From a bacterium (GTDB lineage Bacteria; Margulisbacteria; Marinamargulisbacteria; JABIPA01), in the NCBI GenBank assembly GCA_018698675.1, contig JABIPA010000023.1, positions 1 through 37,408 on the forward strand: a stretch of 37,408 bases of DNA, in the 5' to 3' direction. The stretch's first letter is position 1. Each line of letters starts with the position of its first letter. Of this stretch, positions 1 to 8,659 are shown piece by piece. A program made the position numbers and the translations under genes. Under the pieces are notes generated by a model. The model searched no databases and was not told the DNA's origin. It saw only the letters and a list, made by a program, of their open reading frames with translations.

Positions 1-21
1 AATAATGTAAAATCGTCCGAT

Positions 22-747
22 ATGGACTTACAAAAAAAAGAAATTTGGAAAACATTTGATGTTATCGCTCCTAGCTACGATATCACGAACAGGTTACTTT
101 CATTCGGGCTTGATTTGTATTGGAGAAAAAAAGTCTCTCATATGGTGAATAAATGTAATCCAAATAAGAGTATCACTTTCGATATATTAGACTTGGCGAC
201 AGGAACAGGTGATGTCGCAATCTCGATCGCTAAACGTATGACAAATGGATATCGAAAAATTGTTGGAATTGATATGGCCGAAAGAATGCTTGAGATAGGT
301 CGGAAAAAGATAGCTCTAAAAGGACTATCTGATACGATTACCTTAAATCGAGAAGATGCGACCGCGTTAACGTTTAAAAACGAAATGTTTGATGTTGCTA
401 CAGTAGCTTTTGGCGTTAGAAATTTTGATCCGCTTTCAGGAGGTTTATCTGAGATATGCAGAGTGTTGAAACCAGGAGGAACTGCTATTGTTCTTGAATT
501 TTCAATGCCCGAGGTTTCTGTAATTAAATTTTTCTATTTGATGTATCTAAGATACTTACTTCCTTTAATAGGAGGTTTGTTTTCCGGAAATTTTAAGGCT
601 TATAAATATTTAAATAATACGGTAGAGTCGTTTTCATATGGTGAAGAATTTTGCTCTAAACTGAGAGAGGCAGGATTCCAAACGGTAGATATGAATAGGT
701 TATGTTTCGGTGTAGCAACTATTTATATTGGAAAAAAGAGAAAATAA
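22..747 (+). CDS. ubiE: Demethylmenaquinone methyltransferase (UbiE/MenG)
   Basis: SAM-dependent C-methyltransferase that converts demethylmenaquinone to menaquinone, the last step of the pathway. The sequence shows the SAM-binding motif DLATGTGD (residues 57-64), the family hallmark VAFGVRNF (128-135), RVLKPGG (147-153) and the YKYLNNTVESF segment (195-205). The length of 241 residues is normal for UbiE/MenG. No Shine-Dalgarno sequence is visible before the ATG. The frame stays open back to the window edge, so the true start could lie further upstream, but the N-terminus aligns with the family from here (KKEIWKTFDVIAPSYD). It is followed at once by menF and menD, so the natural substrate is a menaquinone precursor rather than a ubiquinone one. 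The family call is secure. Confidence 0.95.
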   Translation: MDLQKKEIWKTFDVIAPSYDITNRLLSFGLDLYWRKKVSHMVNKCNPNKSITFDILDLATGTGDVAISIAKRMTNGYRKIVGIDMAERMLEIGRKKIALKGLSDTITLNREDATALTFKNEMFDVATVAFGVRNFDPLSGGLSEICRVLKPGGTAIVLEFSMPEVSVIKFFYLMYLRYLLPLIGGLFSGNFKAYKYLNNTVESFSYGEEFCSKLREAGFQTVDMNRLCFGVATIYIGKKRK

Positions 748-760
748 GGATTTAGTAGGA

Positions 761-1891
761 ATGAGTTTGAATACCCCAGTAGTAAATCGAAAAAAGGTAT
801 CCCTTGAAGGAACTAAAAAAAAGGTAATTACTGGGTTTTGGGGATCTCCTGATTCTAATAACATTTTAAATTTTTCCGGGCCGGCAGATTACTTTGAAAC
901 CAAAAATAAAAACGAATTTTATAAATGGTTAGATTCTGTGCCAAATACTAATAAAGAGACATTTGTTTTAATTCCTTTTTCGGATAAAGTTGAACCTTAT
1001 ATCGGATTCGTTCCTGAAAATATTTTGGATACAAAAGCTCAAAAACTCATACCTAAGTCGTTAAGAAAAACCACACCTAAGTGTTTAAGTCGGCTGGAAA
1101 CACAAAATAGGGAAGATTGGATAAAACACGTTAACGATGTTAAGCATTTAATCTTTGAAGGAAAAGTTAGTAAGGTTGTTTTGGCTCGAAAAATATCTTT
1201 AATATTAGATGGAAATCTTGAGTTAATGTCTCTTTTTAGTTCCTTTCTTAAATCAGATTCATATAAAATAGGATTAGAGAACGATGATTTATCGTTTCTT
1301 ACCGTATCTCCCGAACTTCTTTTTAAGAAAAAGGGTGATGTTATTCAGAGTCACGCAATCGCAGGAACTAGAAGTAGGGGAAAAAACACTAGCGCAGATT
1401 TGTCCTTTGAAAGAGATCTAAAAGGAAGTAAAAAGGAATGCGAAGAACATAAGTTCGTCTTGGATGCCGTTAGTTCTTCTTTAAATCAAATTTGTAATAC
1501 AGTGTCTCTTGAAAATAGTTTTGAGATTTTAAAGCAAGCGAAAGTTCAGCATTTAAAATCCACTCTTGAAGGTCAGCTTAATGCGGACCAACCTCTTTCA
1601 AAAATTATTTCATCTTTATTTCCAACCCCAGCGGTTGCTGGAATGCCCAAAGAAAAATCACTGGCATTAATTGATGACCTCGAAAAAGAAGACCGTGGAT
1701 ATTATTCTGGGTTAGTTGGAAGAATTTGTGGAAGTTCATCAGAATTTGTCGTTAATATTCGGACAGCTTTTTTGAAGAAGAATATAATTGAATTATGGTC
1801 AGGGGCGGGCATTGTTGCTGATTCTAATGGTAATGAAGAATGGAATGAACTTGAACAAAAAGTTCAACATTATTTAGACCTGTTTATTTAA
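761..1891 (+). CDS. menF: Isochorismate synthase MenF
   Basis: Chorismate-utilising enzyme that makes isochorismate for menaquinone synthesis. Visible family motifs are SKVVLARKI (about residue 137), SHAIAGTRSRG (197-207), KECEEH (225-230), LFPTPAVAGMP (286-296), EDRGYYSGLVGRI (310-322) and the C-terminal SGAGIVADS (347-355). The Glu-rich C-terminal region matches the Mg-binding part of the family. I chose ATG 761 (376 residues) because AAGGA sits at 746-750, overlapping the ubiE stop, with good spacing. A TTG at 728 in the same frame would add 11 residues inside ubiE and looks less likely. PabB and TrpE share the fold, but the position directly before menD settles the call. Confidence 0.93.
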   Translation: MSLNTPVVNRKKVSLEGTKKKVITGFWGSPDSNNILNFSGPADYFETKNKNEFYKWLDSVPNTNKETFVLIPFSDKVEPYIGFVPENILDTKAQKLIPKSLRKTTPKCLSRLETQNREDWIKHVNDVKHLIFEGKVSKVVLARKISLILDGNLELMSLFSSFLKSDSYKIGLENDDLSFLTVSPELLFKKKGDVIQSHAIAGTRSRGKNTSADLSFERDLKGSKKECEEHKFVLDAVSSSLNQICNTVSLENSFEILKQAKVQHLKSTLEGQLNADQPLSKIISSLFPTPAVAGMPKEKSLALIDDLEKEDRGYYSGLVGRICGSSSEFVVNIRTAFLKKNIIELWSGAGIVADSNGNEEWNELEQKVQHYLDLFI

Positions 1892-1892
1892 T

Positions 1893-3632
1893 ATGTTTTC
1901 CAATGATGAATGGGCATCATTAATCATTTCTTGTTGCGAAGACTTCGGTATTTCTCAGTTTTGTATAGCCCCCGGTTCACGTTCAACTCCATTAACCTTA
2001 TCCATTGCTGCCCGTTCCCATTTGACGTCTCATATACACTTTGAGGAAAGAGGGTTGTCTTTTTTCGCGTTAGGGTTGGCTAAGTCGCGTAATGAACCAG
2101 TTGCGATTGTTACAACGTCGGGCACGGCAGTAGCAAATTTACTACCGGCTGTAGTTGAAGCATATTACTCGCAAACACCTCTGTTATTGTTAACGGCAGA
2201 TCGTCCACCTGAATTGATTGGCGTTGGGGCTAATCAGGCAATAAAGCAGGCTGGGATTTTTGGAGCATATGTGAGAACTATGTGCGATCTTCCTTGTCCT
2301 GAAGATTGTAAAAATATATCGGAGATTAACGATGGGCTATTTTCAGCTATTGAGAGTCTAGAATATGGACCTGTTCATATTAACGTTCCGTTTAGAGAAC
2401 CTCTTTTTATGCCCGAAAGCGAGTCTATTTCCTCTCCTAATTCACTAAATAACGATAAGCGTATTTCCCTATCTAAAAAAATAGATTTTGAAATGGTTGG
2501 AGATGTATTGACATCGGGTTCTTTGTTAAACGACGTTTTTAAAAAACCCTTAATTGTTCTGGGTGAGTGCTCAAAAGAGGAATATAAAAGTGCTATGGAT
2601 TTAGCACGTTGTCTTTCATTTCCGATTTTGACGGATGTTCTGTCTAGCTATAATCTTGAAGATTATAAATATAAGATTAGCCAATATGATTGGTTTATTG
2701 ATTTAGAAAAATATAACAATTTAAAGCCTGATTTTGTGATCTGGATAGGTGGTAGGGTTTTAAGTAAAAAGCTTCACAATTGGATTCCTTCTAGATCTAA
2801 AATTCTGCAATTTACTAGTCTTTTATATCCTATAAACCCTAGTAATAACAAAAACTTAATAAAATTCGACTATAAAATTAGTAAAGAGGTTAACGATACC
2901 TTAATTAGATTGCTGAAAGTTAGTCCAGACGATGAATGGAATACTAAATGGAACATAATTAACAAAAAAACAAATGATATTATTAGAACTAGTATAGTTA
3001 GTGAAAACGTGAAACACGAGCCATCCATTTACTCGAAATTATTTACCTTGATCTCAAATGAGTTTCCACTCGACGTTAAACGAAGTGATGAAGCTGGAGT
3101 AAATTTGTTTTTAGCAAATAGCAGCCCAATTCGACATGCGTCTAATTTCATCGATCAACATGGAATTGAATTCTCAAAAATATTCGCAAACCGAGGAGGT
3201 AGTGGAATAGATGGAATTGTTTCGTCCATTGCTGGGTATAGTTCCGGATCGAGAACCCCTTTAGTGGCTATTGTTGGCGATTTGTCATTTTTACATGATT
3301 TAAGCAGTGTGATTCTTTTAGAGAAAATAGAGAATCCTTGTGTTCTTTTTGTTATCAATAATGACGGAGGAGGGCTTTTTTCATGGCTTGCTGTTCAAAA
3401 ATCAAAATTCTTTACGAAATACTTTAAAACACCTCACGGGATCACATGTAGATCGTTTTGTAAGGGGGCTCGGGTTTATTATGAAAACCCGACATCTTAC
3501 ACATCAGTTTCTAAAGCTTTTAAAAAGGCAATTCAGCGCAACAAAGCGACTGTTATAGAAATTTTTTCAGATGGAAATATTACACCATCATGGATTCTTG
3601 AAAATAGAAAACAAATTAATAAATTTGATTGA
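1893..3632 (+). CDS. menD: 2-succinyl-5-enolpyruvyl-6-hydroxy-3-cyclohexene-1-carboxylate synthase (MenD)
   Basis: Thiamine-diphosphate enzyme that joins isochorismate with 2-oxoglutarate, the committed step of menaquinone synthesis. The N-terminal half has APGSRSTPL (26-34), HFEERG (49-54, containing the Glu that activates the cofactor) and TTSGTAVANLLPAVVEAY (from 74). GANQAIKQAGIFG follows near 112. The C-terminal half has the ThDP/metal motif GDLSFLHD (about 462) ending in NNDGGGLF (about 488-495). At 579 residues it is a full-length MenD. The ATG follows the menF stop by one base, and the menD stop lies next to the pyruvate kinase region, so ubiE-menF-menD form one operon. The other men genes (menB, C, E, H, A) are not in the window. 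Confidence 0.95.
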   Translation: MFSNDEWASLIISCCEDFGISQFCIAPGSRSTPLTLSIAARSHLTSHIHFEERGLSFFALGLAKSRNEPVAIVTTSGTAVANLLPAVVEAYYSQTPLLLLTADRPPELIGVGANQAIKQAGIFGAYVRTMCDLPCPEDCKNISEINDGLFSAIESLEYGPVHINVPFREPLFMPESESISSPNSLNNDKRISLSKKIDFEMVGDVLTSGSLLNDVFKKPLIVLGECSKEEYKSAMDLARCLSFPILTDVLSSYNLEDYKYKISQYDWFIDLEKYNNLKPDFVIWIGGRVLSKKLHNWIPSRSKILQFTSLLYPINPSNNKNLIKFDYKISKEVNDTLIRLLKVSPDDEWNTKWNIINKKTNDIIRTSIVSENVKHEPSIYSKLFTLISNEFPLDVKRSDEAGVNLFLANSSPIRHASNFIDQHGIEFSKIFANRGGSGIDGIVSSIAGYSSGSRTPLVAIVGDLSFLHDLSSVILLEKIENPCVLFVINNDGGGLFSWLAVQKSKFFTKYFKTPHGITCRSFCKGARVYYENPTSYTSVSKAFKKAIQRNKATVIEIFSDGNITPSWILENRKQINKFD

Positions 3633-3679
3633 ATTGTCCCCAGTTTTTAAAGGCTTCTACCTATGCTAAACTATACTCC

Positions 3680-5140
3680 ATGAATTCAATAAACCTGAAC
3701 GACAAAAAAACAAAAATAATTGCGACGATAGGACCGAGATCAGACAATAGAAAACATTTGAAGGAAATGTTTTATGCAGGCGGAGACATTATTCGAATAA
3801 ATGCATCTCATAGAAGTGAACCAGAAATTATAAAGCAAAACGTCGAATTAATAAGAGACGTATCTAAAGAAATAGATCAGTGGGTATCCATTTTTATGGA
3901 TCTGCAAGGACCAAAAATTAGGGTAGGTAAATTTAAAGACAGCGAAGTTATACTAAAAGATAAATCAGTCTTTTCATTAACAACAGAAAAAATATTAGGT
4001 GACGAAACTCAAGCAAGTGTAAGTTATAAAGGCTTCACAGACGATATTCAAATTGGAGATCCTATTTATATAGATGACGGGAAAATTCAGCTCGTAGTTC
4101 GTGAGAAAAAAGGAACCCATGCAATTTGTGAAGTCATCCAAGGCGGTATTTTAAGTAATCAAAAAGGTTTGAATCTACCAGATACTAAAATGTCTATTTC
4201 TCCAATTACTGAAAAAGATTATGAAGACGCATTACTCGCTATTGAGACAGAAATGGATTACATCGCCCTTTCTTTCGTAAGTCATGAAGACGATATTAAG
4301 AAACTTCGTAAATTTATGGATGAAAATAATGGACATGACATCAAAATAATCGCGAAAATCGAACGGCCTATAGCTGTCGATCGAATAGACGCAATAATAA
4401 AAGAGTCTGATGCTGTTATGGTAGCTCGTGGAGATCTTGGTGTAGAAATCGGCGTAGAGAATGTGCCAAGAGTACAAAAAATGATTATTTCTAAAGCAAA
4501 TCAGTTGATTAAACCAGTTATCGTAGCAACTCAAATGTTAGAATCAATGATTCATGCAAGTACAGCGACTAGGGCCGAAGTTTCTGATGTAGCAAACGCA
4601 ATCTATGATAGTTGTGATGCCGTAATGTTGTCTGGAGAAACCGCAATTGGAATTGATCCTACAAACTCGGTAAGTTCTATGGCGGTTATATGCAAAGCAA
4701 CTGATACGCATGTAGCGGAAATTAAAAAGAACCAAACAATACGAAACGATCAATTTGATTATCAAACGATCCCTATTTCAATTTGTAAAGCAGCTAATCA
4801 GGTAGCGGAAGAAACGAATGCTGCCTTTATTATGGCTTTTACTAGTTCTGGAAACACACCTTTAATTGCATCGAAGCTGAATTCAACGATTCCAATTATT
4901 TCACCTATTGATGATCCAAAAATTGGTAGACGTGTGGCCCTATACCGTGGCGTTCAACCAATGATGATGCCGATTAAATTTGATGACATAGCACGTTGGA
5001 CAGATATGATTAATCTAGCTGTAAAAGAAGCTAAGAAGAAAGATTTAGTTAAAAAAGGGGACGTTATTGTGGTTACTGCAGGTATCCCAATTGGACAGTC
5101 TGACGGGATTAATTCGATTAGACTTATAAAAGTTTCTTAA
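3680..5140 (+). CDS. pyk: Pyruvate kinase
   Basis: Final glycolytic kinase, phosphoenolpyruvate + ADP to pyruvate + ATP. It has the N-terminal KTKIIATIGPRS, the FMDLQGPKIRVG segment, the active-site signature IIAKIERPIAVDRIDAI with its catalytic Lys, the metal-binding MVARGDLGVEIG, and ATQMLESMI...TRAEVSDVANAI...DAVMLSGETAIG. The C-terminal regulatory-type domain is present (TSSGNTPLIASKL). I chose ATG 3680 (486 residues), which begins close to the conserved N-terminus. The reading frame is also open from a TTG at 3629 that overlaps the menD stop and would add 17 residues with no family similarity. Neither start has a clear ribosome binding site. It may be read through from menD. Confidence 0.93.
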   Translation: MNSINLNDKKTKIIATIGPRSDNRKHLKEMFYAGGDIIRINASHRSEPEIIKQNVELIRDVSKEIDQWVSIFMDLQGPKIRVGKFKDSEVILKDKSVFSLTTEKILGDETQASVSYKGFTDDIQIGDPIYIDDGKIQLVVREKKGTHAICEVIQGGILSNQKGLNLPDTKMSISPITEKDYEDALLAIETEMDYIALSFVSHEDDIKKLRKFMDENNGHDIKIIAKIERPIAVDRIDAIIKESDAVMVARGDLGVEIGVENVPRVQKMIISKANQLIKPVIVATQMLESMIHASTATRAEVSDVANAIYDSCDAVMLSGETAIGIDPTNSVSSMAVICKATDTHVAEIKKNQTIRNDQFDYQTIPISICKAANQVAEETNAAFIMAFTSSGNTPLIASKLNSTIPIISPIDDPKIGRRVALYRGVQPMMMPIKFDDIARWTDMINLAVKEAKKKDLVKKGDVIVVTAGIPIGQSDGINSIRLIKVS

Positions 5141-5168
5141 ATACAGGTTTAAAACGAGGAGAAAAGTA

Positions 5169-6269
5169 ATGAGTAATAGAGTAGTAAATTTTAGTGCTGG
5201 GCCAGGAGCCTTACCTTTTGACGTTTTAACGGGCGTTCAAAAAGATTTAGTAGATTATAAAGGTGCAGGAATGTCTGTGATGGAAATGAGTCATCGATCT
5301 AAGGAATTTACCTCGATTATTGAAAGCGCTGAAGCATCGGTAAGAGATTTATATAATTTAACAGATGATTATGAAGTATTATTTTTACAAGGTGGAGCTA
5401 GTTTACAGTTTTCTATGATTCCTATGAATTTTATTCAAAAAGGAAAACCTGTTGCCGTAGTTAATACTGGGTCATGGACTAAAAAAGCAATATCCGAGAT
5501 TAAAAAGTTTGGAGACGTTGAGGTTGTTGCATCAAGTGAAGACGACAATTTTAAGTTTATCCCTGAATTTAATTCTTTTGAAAATGGAAAGGATTATTCT
5601 TACACGTATATTACATCTAACAATACAATCGCTGGGACGCAGTGGGAATCATTTCCTACGAGTGACGGAGCTCCTTTGATAGCAGATATGTCCTCTGATA
5701 TATTTTCTCGTCCTTTAGATGCGAGTAAATTTGATTTAATTTTTGCAGGTGCTCAGAAAAATCTAGGTCCTTCAGGTGTAACATTAGTTATTCTTAAAAA
5801 ATCGTTATTAGAAACTGCAAATGAAGAATTGGCATCAATGCTTCAGTACAAAATACATGCTAAAAATAATTCGTTGTATAACACACCTCCTACATTTGCA
5901 ATTTATGTTGTTAACGAAGTCCTAAATTGGATAAAGAAAAATGGTGGATTAGAAGGTATTAAAGCTATGAACGAAAAGAAAGCAAAATTGTTATATGATG
6001 CTATCGATTCATCTGAATTGTTCTATTGCCCTGTTAAAAAAGGATCTAGGTCTCTTATGAATGTAGTATTTCGTGTTAAAGGGGACAATGAAGAGTTAGA
6101 ATCTCGATTTATAAGTGAAGCGACTCAAAAAGGATTAAGTGGTCTTAAAGGACACCGATCTGTTGGTGGTTTAAGAGCGTCAATTTATAACGCACAACCT
6201 TATGAAGGTGTTGAATCACTCACTCAGTTTATGGGTATTTTTGAAAAGTCGGTAGTGGTTACTGCCTAG
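5169..6269 (+). CDS. serC: Phosphoserine aminotransferase (SerC)
   Basis: PLP-dependent aminotransferase that makes O-phospho-L-serine from 3-phosphohydroxypyruvate and glutamate. It can also serve pyridoxal phosphate synthesis. Family features include NFSAGPGALP at the N-terminus, GAGMSVMEMSHRSKEF (33-47), LFLQGGASLQF (72-82), TSNNTIAGTQW (149-159) and FAGAQKNLGPSG (192-203). Lys197 is the expected Schiff-base lysine. The C-terminal GHRSVGGLRASIYNA is also typical. The length of 366 residues is normal. The start has a strong ribosome binding site, GAGGAG at 5157-5162. It lies 28 bases after pyruvate kinase and is probably co-transcribed with it. Confidence 0.95.
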   Translation: MSNRVVNFSAGPGALPFDVLTGVQKDLVDYKGAGMSVMEMSHRSKEFTSIIESAEASVRDLYNLTDDYEVLFLQGGASLQFSMIPMNFIQKGKPVAVVNTGSWTKKAISEIKKFGDVEVVASSEDDNFKFIPEFNSFENGKDYSYTYITSNNTIAGTQWESFPTSDGAPLIADMSSDIFSRPLDASKFDLIFAGAQKNLGPSGVTLVILKKSLLETANEELASMLQYKIHAKNNSLYNTPPTFAIYVVNEVLNWIKKNGGLEGIKAMNEKKAKLLYDAIDSSELFYCPVKKGSRSLMNVVFRVKGDNEELESRFISEATQKGLSGLKGHRSVGGLRASIYNAQPYEGVESLTQFMGIFEKSVVVTA

Positions 6270-6290
6270 ATTTTATGGATTTAGAACGTG

Positions 6291-6326
6291 CCCAATAAAT
6301 TAGGATATTAATCCTGACTTATTGGG
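6291..6326. other. Interrupted inverted repeat / hairpin after serC
   Basis: CCCAATAA at 6291-6298 pairs perfectly with TTATTGGG at 6319-6326. Inside it AGGAT (6302-6306) pairs with ATCCT (6310-6314), with 3-base mismatched loops on each side. No T-run follows, so it is a poor intrinsic terminator. The half-sequence TGCCCAA(T/C)AAATT recurs at 6370-6382, overlapping the predicted hemH transcription start. It could be an RNA hairpin ending serC or a protein-binding operator. Confidence 0.5.
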
Positions 6327-6340
6327 ACACATTCGTCCAT

Positions 6341-6370
6341 TCTCGAAGATTGCCCCTTAATCATTATAAT
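6341..6370 (+). promoter_or_regulatory. Candidate promoter of hemH
   Basis: A perfect -10 box TATAAT lies at 6365-6370, 31 bases before the hemH ATG. The -35 region around 6341-6347 (TCTCGAA) matches the consensus poorly, so the promoter may need an activator. The predicted start near 6377 falls inside the repeated TGCCCAACAAATT element. Confidence 0.5.
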
Positions 6371-6401
6371 GCCCAACAAATTTAAGGTTTAAACATACAA
6401 A

Positions 6402-7559
6402 ATGAAAATAATTTTACTAATGAATCTCGGTTCTCCAAAAACAGCCTCACCGGATGACGTTGGCGCCTATCTAAATGAATTTTTGATGGATAAACGTGTC
6501 ATCGACCTTCCATTTATATTACGATGGATTTTGGTTAAATTGGTTATCGTTCCTGGAAGGAAGCTAGAGTCTTCCACTTTGTATAAAAAGATTTGGTTAG
6601 AAAACTCGTTCCCGTTAATAGAGATAACGAGAGAGCTCGCTAATAAAGTAAGTAAATTTTCTAAAAAACCTACTTATTTTGCGATGCGTTATGGTACCCA
6701 TGATTTGGATGATGTCTTTAAAAAAATCAAAGCTAACCACAAAGATATAGAGTCTATACAATGTTTTCCTCTATATCCTCATTATACCCAATCAAGTTAT
6801 GAAACCGCGGTCGTGTCCTTAGCCGAACATTGTGACAGACATGACCTTTTTGAAAAAGTTTCTGTATTTAAACCTTACTACAGCGATTCTAAATATATTG
6901 AGTGTTTAGCAAATTCGATAAAAAATAGTGAAGATTTAACTAAGTATGATCATGTTCTTTTTACATATCATGGAATTCCTTTAAGACATTTAAAAAAGGC
7001 AGATACAACAAATACCTGCGTTAAGAACGATTGTTTTTGTCCTATAGGACAAAGTGACAAACCAAGGACCATAAAACGGGATAGCTCCTTATATTTTAGT
7101 AAGGGGTTTGAAAATGAAATAGACCCTTTTAACTGTCCGAGCAATTCAGATAACAAAGTGTGTTACAAAAATCAGCTAGAGATTACGTCTATTAATACTG
7201 CTAAAAAGCTGAAGTTAAAGAATTATTCCGTATCGTATCAATCAAGACTAGGAAAAAGCCCTTGGCTTACGCCTTCGACTAAAAACGTTCTTTCGAATTT
7301 GGGGAAGCATGGGGTTAAAAAACTATGTGTCGTAGCACCTGGGTTTTCAGCTGATTGTTTAGAGACCATTGTAGAGTTAGGTGAAGAAGGTCGTGAACAA
7401 TTTATGGAGAATGGGGGGCTTGAATACACTGTTGTTCCTTGTTTGAATGCAAATGATGAGTGGGGACAGTTGATTTCTGATTGGGCTCATGATGAAAAAG
7501 GATTTTATTCTTTAGATTCTAAAGATATTGATTCTAATAGTTTAATAGGTAAGTTTTAA
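6402..7559 (+). CDS. hemH: Ferrochelatase (HemH) with a cysteine-rich insertion
   Basis: Inserts Fe2+ into a porphyrin, the last step of haem b synthesis. It starts with LLMNLGSPKT and has CFPLYPHYT (121-129), the catalytic FTYHGIP (187-193, His190) and PGFSADCLETIVELGEEG (313-330, Glu321), all standard for HemH. Between residues 206 and 254 lies an insertion with five cysteines (206, 211, 213, 245, 254), ending in CYKNQ. Some bacterial ferrochelatases of other lineages have a comparable CYRHQ-type segment, and some ferrochelatases hold a [2Fe-2S] cluster. Whether these cysteines bind a cluster cannot be told from sequence. The ATG has no clear Shine-Dalgarno sequence. At 385 residues it is slightly longer than usual because of the insertion. 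Confidence 0.93.
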   Translation: MKIILLMNLGSPKTASPDDVGAYLNEFLMDKRVIDLPFILRWILVKLVIVPGRKLESSTLYKKIWLENSFPLIEITRELANKVSKFSKKPTYFAMRYGTHDLDDVFKKIKANHKDIESIQCFPLYPHYTQSSYETAVVSLAEHCDRHDLFEKVSVFKPYYSDSKYIECLANSIKNSEDLTKYDHVLFTYHGIPLRHLKKADTTNTCVKNDCFCPIGQSDKPRTIKRDSSLYFSKGFENEIDPFNCPSNSDNKVCYKNQLEITSINTAKKLKLKNYSVSYQSRLGKSPWLTPSTKNVLSNLGKHGVKKLCVVAPGFSADCLETIVELGEEGREQFMENGGLEYTVVPCLNANDEWGQLISDWAHDEKGFYSLDSKDIDSNSLIGKF

Positions 7560-7592
7560 ACATAAAAAACATCAAAAAAAATGAAAAAGTTT

Positions 7593-7626
7593 GGAAGCAT
7601 TTTATATGTTAGGTGGCTTCCGTTTT
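7593..7626 (+). terminator. Weak candidate terminator after hemH
   Basis: GGAAGC (7593-7598) can pair with GCTTCC (7616-7621) around a 17-base loop, followed by GTTTTT. It overlaps the 3' end of the convergent gene. The stem is short and the loop long, so support is modest. Confidence 0.3.
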
Positions 7627-8658
7627 TCTAATGTCTTTCTTTTTTTCTAATTCTTCAAATAGTGGGAAATTGAGTTTTGCAACCAGCTCAAGGTTATTTT
7701 TTCCGAATTTCTCGACAAATTTATAAGCTGTTCCTTGTACTTTTTTTCCTGCACCGAGTGGAAAAGTTATTTTATATTTTTCTTTCATAATATCAAATCT
7801 CTCAGCTAAATGATGTTTAGCTAAAAGAACGGCAGCTCTTGTTGCAGGATGGTTTGGTATCTTTTTATCTACGTAGAACACGTTGAGTCCATCTTTTGTT
7901 AAATTGTGTTGAATGAGACGTTTACTTCCGAGATTGTTGGAAATAAGAATAGGAAAAGGGGTTTGTTTGTATACATTTTTGATAACCCTATTGATACCCC
8001 AAGAAGCGACCAATTGTACGTTTTGAAACTTTAAATAAAATTCGTTATAACTTTGGTTTCCCATAATTACTAATGAATGGGCGCACAATTGTAAAATTTG
8101 ACGTACTGTCGTCTCAATATTGTTGTCGTTTGAAGCCTCTAATACACGCTTTAGAATCGAAAGGTTTCCTTCATTGCAGTGAACAGAAGAAATTACCATG
8201 GGTCCAAAAAAATTGTCATGTCCAGAAATAGAGATGGCGGCAATGTTTGATAAATCGATGTTCTTTTTATCGTTTTCAGAATCAGCAGCCGAAGGCGTTC
8301 TTTTAGTTTTATCTAATTCAGAGGATTCGTTCTCTTTTGAATTGGATGGTTTAATTTTTGTATTAAGATTTTTTTTCTTTCCAATTTTTTTTGGGCTTAT
8401 CGGTGGCTGCTTATCATTGGTAGAAAGAGCATCAGATACTTTCTTTAAAATCGATTCGTTTATGATATCCGATAAATCGATTGAAAATTGATTGTCTTTT
8501 AATCTAATCTGGAATTCATAGTCGATGTTTCTGAATGAGAAAGATATTTGGTAACTATTTGGCATTTTTTGAAACGGGTATACTTTAAACCCTTTTAGTT
8601 CGAGAGACTTCTGTATTTCTTGATAAACTTCCAAAAAGTCGTTAAGGGGTGTATCCAT
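7609..8658 (-). CDS. RNase HIII-like protein lacking the catalytic acids
   Basis: The C-terminal 210 residues align with ribonuclease HIII along their whole length: HDNFFGPM (147-154), FPILISNN (235-242), NHPATRAAVLLAKHHLAERFD (about 269-289), FPLGAGKKVQGTAYKF (299-314) and ELVAKLNF (324-331). The acidic active-site residues of the family are gone. The DE of the DEVG/DESG box is Ser143-Ile144, the Asp of IDQF is Ser240, and the Glu of KAE is Ile267. The N-terminal 75 residues resemble the TBP-like substrate-binding domain, joined by a Lys/Ser/Asn-rich linker (80-135). The frame is intact, so this looks like a retained binding protein, not a decaying gene. I chose the ATG at 8658 (349 residues), one base after the panC stop. 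A GTG at 8718 would extend it into panC. Confidence 0.8.
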   Translation of the reverse strand: MDTPLNDFLEVYQEIQKSLELKGFKVYPFQKMPNSYQISFSFRNIDYEFQIRLKDNQFSIDLSDIINESILKKVSDALSTNDKQPPISPKKIGKKKNLNTKIKPSNSKENESSELDKTKRTPSAADSENDKKNIDLSNIAAISISGHDNFFGPMVISSVHCNEGNLSILKRVLEASNDNNIETTVRQILQLCAHSLVIMGNQSYNEFYLKFQNVQLVASWGINRVIKNVYKQTPFPILISNNLGSKRLIQHNLTKDGLNVFYVDKKIPNHPATRAAVLLAKHHLAERFDIMKEKYKITFPLGAGKKVQGTAYKFVEKFGKNNLELVAKLNFPLFEELEKKKDIRKTEAT

Positions 8659-8659
8659 A

